Assembly: GCF_047302465.1 (NCBI RefSeq)
Contig: NZ_CP178621.1
Coordinates: 4,154,001 to 4,218,000 of the forward strand
Source: JACMRP01 sp047302465
Lineage (GTDB): Bacteria; Bdellovibrionota; Bdellovibrionia; Bdellovibrionales; Bdellovibrionaceae
Direction: 5' to 3'
Length of the DNA: 64,000 bases
How positions within the stretch are numbered: the first letter of the stretch is position 1; each line of letters begins with the position of its first letter. Positions 34,108 through 43,000 of the stretch are shown in pieces. The notes under the pieces were generated by a model. It was given only the letters and a program-made list of their open reading frames with translations, did not search any database and was not told the DNA's origin. Both the position numbers and the translations under genes were made by a program.

Positions 34108-35327
34108 TTCATCCTCGTTTTGTACTCTTTCTTATTTGCTCGTCTATTTCGCTTGTGGCTTACAACAACTGCGGGCAAAAAGGTTTTTCTCTGGAGGGCG
34201 CATCAACGGGCATCAATGTTGCCGCTGGTGAAAGTGATCCTTTACCCATTCTTGGGACCGAAACAAACGTCATGAAAGTGAACGTTGGTTGTGGCTACAT
34301 CAACCAACCTTGTGTCAGCGTTCAGATCTGTGAGCCCGGCACTACCAACTGTCAGACTATCAATAATATTCTTTTAGATACCGGCAGCTTTGGTCTGCGC
34401 GTGTTTTCGAGCCTTGTCACCGTGAACCTTCCGCAGAAAACGATCAACGGAAATAATTTAGCTGAGTGCGTGTCGTATGCAGATGGCTCTTCAAATTGGG
34501 GGCCTGTCAAATCTGCGGATGTCGTGCTAGGTTCTCTCCGTGCTTCTAATATCGCTATTCAAGCTATTGATTCGGCATACGCAACAATCCCAGCTGATTG
34601 CACCAAGCCAGATACCACCCCCACGGCTGCCGGATACAACGGCATTCTTGGTGTAGGTCTTTTTGTTGAAGATTGTGGTGCTGGCTGTGCGACAACTCAG
34701 GACAATCGTATTTATTTTAGTTGTAACGGTGCTACCTGCGGTTCTACTGCGGTACCTATTGCTCAACAAGTTTCTAACCCAGTGGCGTTTTTACCTACTC
34801 ACAACAATGGCGTGGTTTTACAATTCCCACAAATTCCCTCTGCGGGCGCCGTTGGTACCTTTGGATACATGGTCTTAGGAATTGGAACATCTACCAACAA
34901 TACTCCTGCGTCAGCGAACGTGTTTAAAGCAAGTGGGAATGGGTATTTCCAAACTCACTTCAATGGTGCAAGTTATAACAACGCCTTCATCGATAGCGGC
35001 TCCAACGGTTATTTCTTTCCGACCACTTCAACTCTAACAGCATGTGCATCAACGAGCGCGGCAAATGGATTCTATTGCCCGACTACGCCCGTAACTTTGT
35101 CTGCCATTCAGGCAGGAACAAACGGAACTCCTCGAGTCACTGTAAGCTTCCAAATCGCCAATGCCGTTGACGCTGTGACAGGATCGAATTTTATGTTTAA
35201 CAATGTGGGCGGTAATTTCTCTGGAACTTTTGACTGGGGAATGCCCTTTTACTTTGGCAGAACTATTTTCCACGGAATAGATAAACGCTCTTCCCCCATG
35301 GGCGCAGGCCCTTACTGGGCATGGTAA
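34104..35327 (+). CDS. DUF3443 protein, probable lipoprotein or exported protein
   Basis: The 407-residue protein has an N-terminal hydrophobic segment ending in SLVAYNNCG, which may be an unusual lipobox. The motif NNILLDTGSFGLRVF resembles an aspartic-protease-like loop and is characteristic of DUF3443. AECVSYADGSSNWGPVKSADV and FIDSGSNGYFFPTTS (a second DSG) follow. Two DTG/DSG motifs and an ADG loop suggest a pepsin-like fold, so peptidase activity is possible but unproven. It is coupled to the DUF2844 gene. Confidence 0.8.
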   Translation: MIHPRFVLFLICSSISLVAYNNCGQKGFSLEGASTGINVAAGESDPLPILGTETNVMKVNVGCGYINQPCVSVQICEPGTTNCQTINNILLDTGSFGLRVFSSLVTVNLPQKTINGNNLAECVSYADGSSNWGPVKSADVVLGSLRASNIAIQAIDSAYATIPADCTKPDTTPTAAGYNGILGVGLFVEDCGAGCATTQDNRIYFSCNGATCGSTAVPIAQQVSNPVAFLPTHNNGVVLQFPQIPSAGAVGTFGYMVLGIGTSTNNTPASANVFKASGNGYFQTHFNGASYNNAFIDSGSNGYFFPTTSTLTACASTSAANGFYCPTTPVTLSAIQAGTNGTPRVTVSFQIANAVDAVTGSNFMFNNVGGNFSGTFDWGMPFYFGRTIFHGIDKRSSPMGAGPYWAW

Positions 35328-35331
35328 TAAA

Positions 35332-35358
35332 AAACCCCGCTCATTCGGCGGGGTTTTT
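35332..35358. terminator. Bidirectional terminator between two convergent genes
   Basis: AAACCCCGC (35332-35340), a 7-nt loop and GCGGGGTTT (35348-35356) with A-rich and T-rich flanks. It can terminate the DUF3443 gene and the convergent DUF1254 gene. Confidence 0.9.
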
Positions 35359-35378
35359 AGTTTTTACTTCTTAGAGTT

Positions 35379-36857
35379 TCATTGCACTTCTTCAGTCAGC
35401 GAAGCCGTGCGACCCAGTCTCGGTGCAGGGCTAACTTTCTGAATCGGTGGCATTCGCCATGTATTATTCAGTACAGATTCCCCCGGCCAATACAGACGCA
35501 TCACTAGGGTGAAGTTTTCTTTCGGAGCAGGTAGCCAGTTGCTCTCTTTGGCTTTGCCCGGAGATTTATTTTGCACATACAGATCCAAAGATCCGTCTTT
35601 ATTGTACTTCAGCGTATGACGATCTCCGATTGTAAAACGATTCAACGGATTTTTCACAAAAGCCTGATCTTCATTATACATCGTTAAAGACCAAAAGCCC
35701 TTTGTAGGTGGCAACTTTTCTTTAGTAAAGCGAATGACATAGTTGTTTTTACCATTCAAGGGTTCTCCATTCGCATCGGAAACGGCGTGTGGATAGATCG
35801 CATCTGCATCTAAGTTGGCACCCAATCCAAACAAAGCCACGAAAGCACGTTGCTTATAATTGGTTCCATAGGATCCGATATTGCGGCTGTAGCTCCAACC
35901 GTCCACCGTAGTGGCCATCGTTGGCTTCTTCATCTCTTCCACAAGATCTGCCTGTGCATCTTTCACGCCCTCGTTCAGGGCCTGTCTGCCTTCTTCTGAA
36001 AGAAGTTTTGGATCAAAAGACTTCCCGGGGATAAGACCAATACGAGCAAAATTTCTTAGAGCATCGCCATCGGCTGCAGCCGGCGGATTCTTTTTCATCA
36101 GCTCTGCCAAACGTGTATAAAACTCTTCTCCACTCATAGCGAGAGCTTGCTTCGCAGGCGATACAGAAGCGTCATAGGTCGTATCTACTGTGGCTTCCGG
36201 AGCGCGATATCTTGAAGTGCTTGCCCAGGTACTTAGAGGTTGCAGGCGAATTTTGTCTTGAAACGCATGAACATTTTGGTAGTCAGACGGACCTTTCGTG
36301 TTAGTACGAACCATGACCCAAACCGTATTGGTCGGCGCTTTGACTAACTCTGTCTTCTCGGGAATGTCTCCCGCCCAGCCGGGACCAGCGATCACATAAG
36401 TTTGCTCTTTATTCCCAGTAGTACGTGTCCCTGGCGAATAGAAAACATTCGTCCACGCATCTAACATTGGCGCCAGATAGTAGCGATCTCCGGAGTCTGG
36501 CAACACCAAAACTTGTGGCCCGCTAGAAAGGTCTAACCACGCCAATGAATAAAGTGTGTCTGCATTGGGGGTTACAATGTCTTTAAATGTGTCATCCGGA
36601 AAGCTTCGAAAATGTGCAAACTGATTGGCTGGCGCCTTGGGATTTCCATTCATTACCATGGGTTTTGACACTGCCGTCGCTGACCCTCGTGTGGCATCCA
36701 TTACTACCAGCGGAAAACCGTAGATATACGCATCTTTTGAAATCTGACGAATATCTTCGGGATTTTTGGCCACTTTTGGTTTTGATGTACAACTCATTCC
36801 TATCGCGACGACTGCAAACGCCAACGGCGCTAGGATCTTCTTGCCCCATGCACGCAT
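35379..36857 (-). CDS. DUF1254/DUF1214 lipoprotein
   Basis: The 492-residue paralogue of the protein at 17429-18865 shares KDAYIYGFPLVVMD, PNADTLYSLAWLDL, KNNYVIRFTKEKLPPTKGFWS and NWLPAPKENFTLVMRLYWP. The N-terminus carries a hydrophobic segment ending AIGMSC, a likely lipobox, so it is probably membrane-anchored while its paralogue is soluble. Biochemical role unknown. The ATG has AGGAGG 7 nt upstream. Confidence 0.88.
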   Translation of the reverse strand: MRAWGKKILAPLAFAVVAIGMSCTSKPKVAKNPEDIRQISKDAYIYGFPLVVMDATRGSATAVSKPMVMNGNPKAPANQFAHFRSFPDDTFKDIVTPNADTLYSLAWLDLSSGPQVLVLPDSGDRYYLAPMLDAWTNVFYSPGTRTTGNKEQTYVIAGPGWAGDIPEKTELVKAPTNTVWVMVRTNTKGPSDYQNVHAFQDKIRLQPLSTWASTSRYRAPEATVDTTYDASVSPAKQALAMSGEEFYTRLAELMKKNPPAAADGDALRNFARIGLIPGKSFDPKLLSEEGRQALNEGVKDAQADLVEEMKKPTMATTVDGWSYSRNIGSYGTNYKQRAFVALFGLGANLDADAIYPHAVSDANGEPLNGKNNYVIRFTKEKLPPTKGFWSLTMYNEDQAFVKNPLNRFTIGDRHTLKYNKDGSLDLYVQNKSPGKAKESNWLPAPKENFTLVMRLYWPGESVLNNTWRMPPIQKVSPAPRLGRTASLTEEVQ

Positions 36858-37010
36858 AAATTCCTCCTGGTTTTTTTTAAACGTCAGAGGCTATTCTCTC
36901 GGGAAGGCATTTCAAAACGCGGAAAGAACCTTGAAATTCCATGGACAGGGTCCGGTTATTTAGATAAAACCCAGAGGACTTTCATACAATTTAACACAAG
37001 GAGTCAATCA

Positions 37011-37436
37011 ATGGCTGTTGAGCAAACATTCTCAATCATTAAACCAAACGCAATGAAGAAAAACGCAATCGGTGACATCGTTAGCATGTTCGAAGCAAAC
37101 GGTTTGAAAATCGCTGCTGCGAAAATCCAAATCTTGTCTAAAGCAAAAGCTGAAGAGTTCTACGCTGAACACAAAGCTCGCCCTTTCTTCGGTGAATTGG
37201 TTACATTCATGACTTCTGGTCCTGTAATGCTTATGTGCCTACAAGGTGAAGGCGCAGTTTTGAAAAATCGCGAAATCATGGGCGCAACTGATCCTAAAAA
37301 AGCTAACGCTGGAACTGTTCGCGCGAAATTCGGCGACAACATGGGCGAAAACGCAGTTCACGGTTCTGACAGCACTGAGTCTGCAGCTCGCGAACTTGCT
37401 TTGTTCTTCGAAAAGCACGAAATCTGCAACACGTAG
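37011..37436 (+). CDS. ndk: Nucleoside diphosphate kinase
   Basis: It transfers the gamma phosphate between NTPs and NDPs. The 141-residue protein has EQTFSIIKPNAMKKNAIGD and RPFFGELVTFMTSGPV. The catalytic phosphohistidine block is NAVHGSDSTESAARE. A strong ribosome binding site (ACAAGGAGTC) precedes the ATG, and TACAAT about 27 nt upstream of the ATG may be a -10 box. It begins a cluster with an RNA methyltransferase, a PilF-like protein and rodZ. Confidence 0.97.
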   Translation: MAVEQTFSIIKPNAMKKNAIGDIVSMFEANGLKIAAAKIQILSKAKAEEFYAEHKARPFFGELVTFMTSGPVMLMCLQGEGAVLKNREIMGATDPKKANAGTVRAKFGDNMGENAVHGSDSTESAARELALFFEKHEICNT

Positions 37437-37445
37437 TAAATACGG

Positions 37446-38615
37446 ATGTCGTCACAGCTCACTGTAACGATAGATAAGCTGGCCATCGGCGGAGCGGGAG
37501 TTGCCCGCCACGATGGCCTTGTTATTTTTGTGCCGGACGCGGCACCTGGTGATGAGCTTTTAATTGAAATCACCACGAAGAAGAAAAACTTCGCGGAAGC
37601 TCAAATCGTTAAGGTCCTAAAGCCCGGCCCTTCTCGCCGAACTCCTCCATGCCCCATTGCGGATCGCTGTGGCGGTTGTAATTGGCAACATCTCACGGAA
37701 GACGAACAACGCCGACAAAAGCAACTCATGGTCCAAGAAACCCTTGCCAAGTTTTTACCTGGCATGGACTTGCCATTTTTGCCTCTGAAAGAAAGCCCTC
37801 TTTCGCTGCGCTATCGAAATCGTATTCAGCCGAAGTATTCTCGCGGCCGCTTTGGTTTCTTTGCTCGTCGTAGTCACGAGATTGTCGAAGCAAAAGACTG
37901 CCCCATCACAGAAGAAAAGCTGACTAACGAGTTTGCAAAAATTAAGGCCGAGCTCGACAAGAAATTCCGTGATACCAAGGAAACTCAACGCTTAGAAATA
38001 TACCTTGATCAAAGTGAAACTCCCAAATGGCTATTGATGGGCGAAGAAAAAGAAGGCGTTGGATTTTCTCAAGTAAATCGTTTTCAAAATGAAGACCTCA
38101 TCAAAACTGTGCTCGAGTGGAGCGAGGGCGCAGATTATGAGCGTATTTTTGATTTTTATGCTGGTGGCGGGAACTTCACTTTTCCATTGGCAGAAAAATA
38201 TCGCACCCAACAAATTGTTGCGGCTGAGCTAGACTCAAAGCTGGTCCAGAAAGCGCACGAAAAAATTCAGGCAGCGGGATCTCTCAATAAACGCATGCAT
38301 TACTATTTGTCTGATGTTGCTTCTTTCATGAGACGAACCCAGTTCCAGTCTAAAGACTTGGTTCTACTAGATCCACCTCGTGCGGGCGCTGACGAATACG
38401 TCATGAAGGCTTTAGCCCAAGGATCTGTCGCAAAAATTATCTATATTAGTTGTCATCCGGTTTCTTTGGCGCGCGATTTGAAATACTTTTTTGAAGCACA
38501 AGCCGCAAGGTCCAGCTCAAAACCACTCAAACTAAAAAAGATTCAATGCTTCGAAATGTTTCCTCAAACCGACCATGTCGAGACCATAGCAGAGCTAGCC
38601 GTTGACACCCCGTGA
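37446..38615 (+). CDS. TrmA/RlmD-family RNA (uracil-5-)-methyltransferase
   Basis: The 389-residue SAM-dependent enzyme has an N-terminal TRAM domain (VTIDKLAIGGAGVARHDGLV) and an Fe-S cysteine cluster (PPCPIADRCGGCNWQH). The SAM region reads RIFDFYAGGGNFTFPLA, followed by LVLLDPPRAGADEY and the catalytic Cys in IIYISCHPVSLARDL. It methylates U in 23S rRNA or tRNA; the exact target cannot be read from the sequence. It follows ndk by 9 bp. Its last codons contain the -35 box of the next gene. Confidence 0.9.
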   Translation: MSSQLTVTIDKLAIGGAGVARHDGLVIFVPDAAPGDELLIEITTKKKNFAEAQIVKVLKPGPSRRTPPCPIADRCGGCNWQHLTEDEQRRQKQLMVQETLAKFLPGMDLPFLPLKESPLSLRYRNRIQPKYSRGRFGFFARRSHEIVEAKDCPITEEKLTNEFAKIKAELDKKFRDTKETQRLEIYLDQSETPKWLLMGEEKEGVGFSQVNRFQNEDLIKTVLEWSEGADYERIFDFYAGGGNFTFPLAEKYRTQQIVAAELDSKLVQKAHEKIQAAGSLNKRMHYYLSDVASFMRRTQFQSKDLVLLDPPRAGADEYVMKALAQGSVAKIIYISCHPVSLARDLKYFFEAQAARSSSKPLKLKKIQCFEMFPQTDHVETIAELAVDTP

Positions 38616-38630
38616 GTGAGTGAATAACTT
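38602..38630 (+). promoter_or_regulatory. Candidate promoter of the PilF-like gene, leaderless geometry
   Basis: A consensus TTGACA (38602-38607), a 17-bp spacer and TAACTT (38625-38630, resembling the TAACTA of tRNA-Phe). The ATG begins 6 nt after the -10 box, with no Shine-Dalgarno sequence. The -35 box lies inside the last codons of the methyltransferase gene. Confidence 0.5.
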
Positions 38631-38636
38631 GGTTAC

Positions 38637-39395
38637 ATGGGCAGAATACTCCTGACTTTCTCACTATTTATCACTACTGCATGTGCCGTCTTTGGCGGAT
38701 CCAAAGATTCTGAATCCGCTGAGTTGTACCTACGAATGGGCAGCTCACAATTTGAAAGTGGAAACTATCCCGGCGCGCTTGCAAGTCTTTTGAAAGCAGA
38801 AGAATTAGATCCGACAAATCCTGCTATCCAAAACAATTTAGGCCTCGTCTATTTTATGCGTCAGCGTCTTGATTTATCAGAGAAGCACCTGCGCAAAGCC
38901 CTTAGTCTCAATAGTAAGTACAGCGAAGCACGCAACAACTTGGCGCGCGTTTTGATTGAGGAAGGTAAATTTAAAGAGGCTGAAAAAGAAGTTCGCATCG
39001 TGATCGACGATTTGACCTATCCAGGTGTCGACAAAGCTTACATTAACTTAGGACTCGTTCAGTTTAATCTTAAACACTATAACGAAGCGAAAGACACGTT
39101 CTTGAATGCTCTCAATGCCTCTCGTGATAATTGTGTTGCGAACACCTATTACGGCAGGTCCTTCTTTGAAATGAAAGACTACGCTAAAGCCGCTCCGGCA
39201 CTCGACACGGCAATCGGCTTCTGTCAGCGCGCTCTCTTTGATGAGCCACACTATTATAGTGCGCTCACTTACTATCGATTGGGTGACAAAGAGAAGTCCA
39301 TGGCTCGATTCTCTGAAATCGTTAAATTATATCCCGACGGAAAATACCGCGACAAATCGAAGGCGATGTTAGAAATGCTAAGGAAGGCAGAATAA
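38637..39395 (+). CDS. TPR lipoprotein, PilF/PilW-like
   Basis: The 252-residue protein has a short hydrophobic leader ending in FITTAC, a lipobox. Five to six TPR units follow (MGSSQFESGNYPGALASLLK, NNLGLVYFMRQRLDLSEKHL, YINLGLVQFNLKHYNEAKDT). In many proteobacteria the ndk-methyltransferase-pilF-rodZ order is conserved, and PilF is the lipoprotein that helps the type IV pilus secretin assemble. Here pilT is also in the window. Its stop overlaps the rodZ start by 1 bp. Confidence 0.75.
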   Translation: MGRILLTFSLFITTACAVFGGSKDSESAELYLRMGSSQFESGNYPGALASLLKAEELDPTNPAIQNNLGLVYFMRQRLDLSEKHLRKALSLNSKYSEARNNLARVLIEEGKFKEAEKEVRIVIDDLTYPGVDKAYINLGLVQFNLKHYNEAKDTFLNALNASRDNCVANTYYGRSFFEMKDYAKAAPALDTAIGFCQRALFDEPHYYSALTYYRLGDKEKSMARFSEIVKLYPDGKYRDKSKAMLEMLRKAE

Positions 39396-40468
39396 TGAAA
39401 CGCACCGGTGAACTCCTCAAGAAAGCTCGCGAAAAAAAGGGTCTTTCTATCAATGAAATCGCCCTTTCATTGAAAATTAGCAGTAAAGTTCTTAAAGCCA
39501 TTGAAGAAGGTGATACCAATCAGCTTCCGGCAAAAACATTCCTTCGTGGATTCGTCCAAAGTTATGCGAACTACTTACGTTTGGATGTGAACGACATCTT
39601 GCAAGTCTTCCAAGAAGAGATGGGTACTACAAAGCCCGCTCCTTTGATCCAAATGCCCGAGCAGGATGAAACTCTTGAGTCCTTTGAAAAGAAAAGTACC
39701 GAAAATCCTCCGCAAAGAACTACAGCTACTTCTGGTGGAGAAAAAACTTTCAACACCTTAGCTACGAAAAACAATAACGCCAGAAATGTAACCTTCACAT
39801 TCTTGGGTGTTATGATGGTAGGACTAATCATCTTTACAAAAAAGATGATCGACAAATATCAGAAAGAGGGCGCTGTTTCAGAAGTTGAAGTAACAGATCC
39901 TCTTATGGCATCTCCCGAAGTTACTCCGGCAGTTACTGTAACTCCGACATCAGAAACCGCAGCAAGCCCTGTTGGAATGACGTCTTCAACTTCTCCATCT
40001 CCGATGTCGACAGCGATGAGTACACCACTAATCACTCCGACTCCGATGATAACACCAACGCCAACACCAGCACCAAAACACTCGCCAAGCCCAACGGCGA
40101 CTCCTGCTGTGACGCCGACTCCGACCGCTACTCCAAAAGCTACTGCAACACCGACTCCGACTCCTTCTCCGTCGCCTTCTTCAACTCCAACACCAAGTCC
40201 GAGTGCGAGTCCAAGCCCAAGTCCTAGTCCTGCGAATAAACCTGTAGAGGTTATTATTGAGGCTTTGGATAACGTTGAAATCGATTACACAACAAAAGAT
40301 GGAAAGTCTGACAAAATCAGTCTAAACGCTGAGCAAGTGCATACGTTCAAAAGCAAAACTGGCCTGCGCTTAAATATTAGCAACGGCGGAGCTGTGAACG
40401 TAATTGTGAATGGCAAAGATCTTGGCATTCCTGGCAATCTCGGAAAACCTGTTAAATTGAATTTCTAA
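39395..40468 (+). CDS. rodZ: RodZ-like membrane protein
   Basis: It links MreB to the membrane and shapes the cell wall. The 357-residue protein has an N-terminal HTH (LLKKAREKKGLSINEIALSL, then KTFLRGFVQSYANYL; residues 1-75) and a membrane helix at about 131-150. A long Pro/Thr/Ser periplasmic linker (173-280) precedes the C-terminal DUF4115-like domain (VEVIIEALDNVEIDY). The linker is unusually long and repetitive. It follows the PilF-like gene directly. Confidence 0.9.
   Translation: MKRTGELLKKAREKKGLSINEIALSLKISSKVLKAIEEGDTNQLPAKTFLRGFVQSYANYLRLDVNDILQVFQEEMGTTKPAPLIQMPEQDETLESFEKKSTENPPQRTTATSGGEKTFNTLATKNNNARNVTFTFLGVMMVGLIIFTKKMIDKYQKEGAVSEVEVTDPLMASPEVTPAVTVTPTSETAASPVGMTSSTSPSPMSTAMSTPLITPTPMITPTPTPAPKHSPSPTATPAVTPTPTATPKATATPTPTPSPSPSSTPTPSPSASPSPSPSPANKPVEVIIEALDNVEIDYTTKDGKSDKISLNAEQVHTFKSKTGLRLNISNGGAVNVIVNGKDLGIPGNLGKPVKLNF
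39911..40234 (+). repeat. Low-complexity Thr/Pro/Ser coding repeat in rodZ
   Basis: About 108 codons are dominated by ACT/ACA/ACG, CCG/CCA/CCT and TCT/AGT, giving runs such as TPTPTPSPSPS. The repeats are degenerate at the DNA level, but their length could vary between strains by slippage. Confidence 0.8.
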
Positions 40469-40469
40469 C

Positions 40470-41786
40470 GTGCGCCAGTTTCTTCAAATCTGGATTCTAA
40501 GTTTAATTTTTAAGATCGGGTTGGCAGCGATCCTGCCACTCAGTCCCGATGAGTCTTATTACTGGATGTGGTCTCATCACATGCAGCTAAGCTACTTTGA
40601 TCATCCACCATTTGTTGCGTGGTTATTTTACTTGGGACACTGGTTAGAACCTTGGGGACAATTAGTCCGTCTGCCGACGGTTCTATTAGGGCATCTGACA
40701 TTCCTTGTTTGGTATTTCATCCTAAAACCCCAGTTCACTTGGGACAAATTTAAGTATTGGTATGCCATCGCATTTTTCTCACCTCTTGTGGGTTTCGGTT
40801 CGATGGTGGGAACACCCGATGTGCCACTCCTATTATTCTGGTCACTTGCGATCTATTTCTTTCAGCAATGCTTGCTGAACCAAAAAACTCGCGACTATTT
40901 TTTACTTGGCGCCTCTCTCGGTCTTGGTTTTTGCAGTAAATACCACATTGTTCTCTTCGTTCCTTTTATTGTGCTTTATTTGTTCTTTGAAAAACGCTGG
41001 CATGAAGTTCTTTGGAGAAAGCTTGCTTTCACTTTCATCGGCGGACTTTTGTGCTCTTTGCCAGTTATCATTTGGAATATCCAGAACGAGTTTGCCTCGT
41101 TCCGTTTTCAAATTGATCACGGTTTGGGAAAAACGAATTGGACCCCAGATTGGACGCTCGGATATATCGTTGCAGAATTGATACTTTTGTTTCCGCTGGT
41201 AGTCTATGCAGCTTTGCGCACACGGATCCCGAAAGATTATAAGTTTCTGCCTTACTTAGGCTGGGGACCTTTGATTTTCTTCTTCTTCTCTTCGTTTCGT
41301 GGGACCGTCGAGCTTAATTGGCCGAATGTGGCCTTCCCTGTTGTCTTTGCTTTGGTTCTATTTAATAAAAATCCAAGACGCGTGGCTTTGTGGACTTCGG
41401 CCTTTTGGATTTTGTTCTATGCTTTTGGGTTTTACTCCGCTCTTTTCTTTCCAAAGAACAGTCCGACTGCAAAGCCTTTCCGCGAACAATTCCGTTTTCT
41501 TCCACTCGCTTCATTGCAAAAAGAGTATCAGCCTCTTTATGCTGGCACTTATCAAATAGCTTCGACAATTTGGTACCAAAACAAAACCCCTATCTACAAA
41601 CTTCGCGACATGAGTCGTTACGATTTCTATGACACTCTTCCCCAGTCTTTGCCGCAAGAAGACAGTTTTTATTTAATTCAAGAAAACTGGAGTCAGATAC
41701 CTGACTGGGTGAAAAAAGCAGGGTATACAGTGAGTGTTGTGAAAGAAGTCGAACCTCATTTTTTAGTCGTGAAGGTTTCTAAGTGA
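40470..41786 (+). CDS. GT39/ArnT-like membrane glycosyltransferase
   Basis: The 438-residue protein starts at GTG directly after rodZ. About ten membrane helices are visible. The first periplasmic loop carries SPDESYYWMWSHHMQLSYFD followed by HPPFVAW, the acidic catalytic loop of the PMT/ArnT family that uses polyprenyl-phosphate sugars. The soluble C-terminal part (about 330-438) is small. It probably transfers a sugar to lipid or protein on the periplasmic face; the acceptor is unknown. It overlaps the next gene (GTGA). Confidence 0.88.
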   Translation: MRQFLQIWILSLIFKIGLAAILPLSPDESYYWMWSHHMQLSYFDHPPFVAWLFYLGHWLEPWGQLVRLPTVLLGHLTFLVWYFILKPQFTWDKFKYWYAIAFFSPLVGFGSMVGTPDVPLLLFWSLAIYFFQQCLLNQKTRDYFLLGASLGLGFCSKYHIVLFVPFIVLYLFFEKRWHEVLWRKLAFTFIGGLLCSLPVIIWNIQNEFASFRFQIDHGLGKTNWTPDWTLGYIVAELILLFPLVVYAALRTRIPKDYKFLPYLGWGPLIFFFFSSFRGTVELNWPNVAFPVVFALVLFNKNPRRVALWTSAFWILFYAFGFYSALFFPKNSPTAKPFREQFRFLPLASLQKEYQPLYAGTYQIASTIWYQNKTPIYKLRDMSRYDFYDTLPQSLPQEDSFYLIQENWSQIPDWVKKAGYTVSVVKEVEPHFLVVKVSK

Positions 41787-43000
41787 TCAAAGCGGTCATC
41801 GCTATAACAGTCTTGCTGATTTCTTATTTCGTATATGGGTTTTATATCTCCCAATATGAAATCAGTGTCGTTCCCCGAAAACTCAAGGGTGGAGACAACC
41901 CTTCGGGCTATTATGACTATCGCGGCGTCATCAACGTGCACTCTAATATCAGTATTGGTTCTTCAAGTCCGGTACAGATTGCAGCCGCTGCGAAATCTGC
42001 AGGATTGGATTTTTTCGTTCTCACCGATTTGAACGCTTTTGAGAATAATGTTCACAATGATAGTTATTCACAAAGCGTTTTGTTTTTAGCCGGCGGAAAA
42101 TATAGTTATCTGGATTCACGTTTGATTTTCTATTCGCCGAACAAAGAGCTGATCGGCAAGAATCTGGGCGAAGCGCAAATTCGTTTTGCTGATATGCTCA
42201 CCCAAAGCGAGGGCGGCAACAAAGACTCTCTGACGATCTTAGCCCACCCTTTTAAGCTCGGATTTAGCTGGTCGGGAGATTTACCTCCAGGTCTTGATGG
42301 TGTCGAGGTTCTGAATGTCAAAAGTCTTTCCGTGCAAGCATGGACTCATTCAAAAGCTTCCGTCATTTGGAGTCTTCTGATTTATCCGTTTAATCCCGAG
42401 TTTTCTTTAGCGCGTCTTTTCCTAGAGCCTACTGAAGAGTTTTCTCTTTTTGATCGTTCGTCAGCACAGCAAAAGCTTTTTGCCTATGCGGGCGCCGAAG
42501 CCTCTGCGCGCGCGATTCCACTTGCGAACTATCTGATTCGCTTCCCGAGTTATCAGCGTAACTTTGAAATTGCCACAAACCATGTCCTACTGACGTCGGA
42601 ACTTACCGGCAATTTGAATAGTGATCGTCAGAAAATTTTTACGGCTCTAAAAAAAGGTCAGTTCTATCTGGCATTTGATGCTCTTGGTGATCCAAAAGGT
42701 TTTGTAACAACCCTTGAAGATAAATCCGGTCGCACTTACATGATGGGTTCTGAAGTTAAGTTTCAAAAAGGCATGACCTTGAATGTGAAATTGCCGAGTA
42801 AGCCGAAAAGCTTCTTTGAAATTGTGATTTATAGAAACGGTGAGCGCGTTAAAACCATCAATCAAGCTGAGCTGAGTGAGCCTTTGACTGAGCCCGGAGT
42901 TTATCGCGTGCAAGTGCGTATCGCGGTCCCAATGCCTTTGCCAGACGCCAATCGCTGGATTAGTTGGATTTATTCCAACCCTTTCTATGTACGTCCTTAG
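41783..43000 (+). CDS. Membrane-anchored PHP-like protein
   Basis: The 405-residue protein has an N-terminal membrane helix (AVIAITVLLISYFVYGFYI). A PHP-like core follows: RGVINVHSNISIGSSSP, SAGLDFFVLTDLNAFE and TILAHPFKLGF. The usual HxH start of PHP phosphoesterases is NVH here, so one metal ligand appears lost. The C-terminal third looks like a beta-sandwich. The GTG start overlaps the GT39-type gene, so the two are translated together and may act on the same substrate. Confidence 0.75.
   Translation: MIKAVIAITVLLISYFVYGFYISQYEISVVPRKLKGGDNPSGYYDYRGVINVHSNISIGSSSPVQIAAAAKSAGLDFFVLTDLNAFENNVHNDSYSQSVLFLAGGKYSYLDSRLIFYSPNKELIGKNLGEAQIRFADMLTQSEGGNKDSLTILAHPFKLGFSWSGDLPPGLDGVEVLNVKSLSVQAWTHSKASVIWSLLIYPFNPEFSLARLFLEPTEEFSLFDRSSAQQKLFAYAGAEASARAIPLANYLIRFPSYQRNFEIATNHVLLTSELTGNLNSDRQKIFTALKKGQFYLAFDALGDPKGFVTTLEDKSGRTYMMGSEVKFQKGMTLNVKLPSKPKSFFEIVIYRNGERVKTINQAELSEPLTEPGVYRVQVRIAVPMPLPDANRWISWIYSNPFYVRP

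Noticed and set aside
39911..40234. CRISPR or DNA tandem repeat
   Set aside because: It is a coding low-complexity linker in frame with rodZ; the repeats are degenerate and lack spacers.
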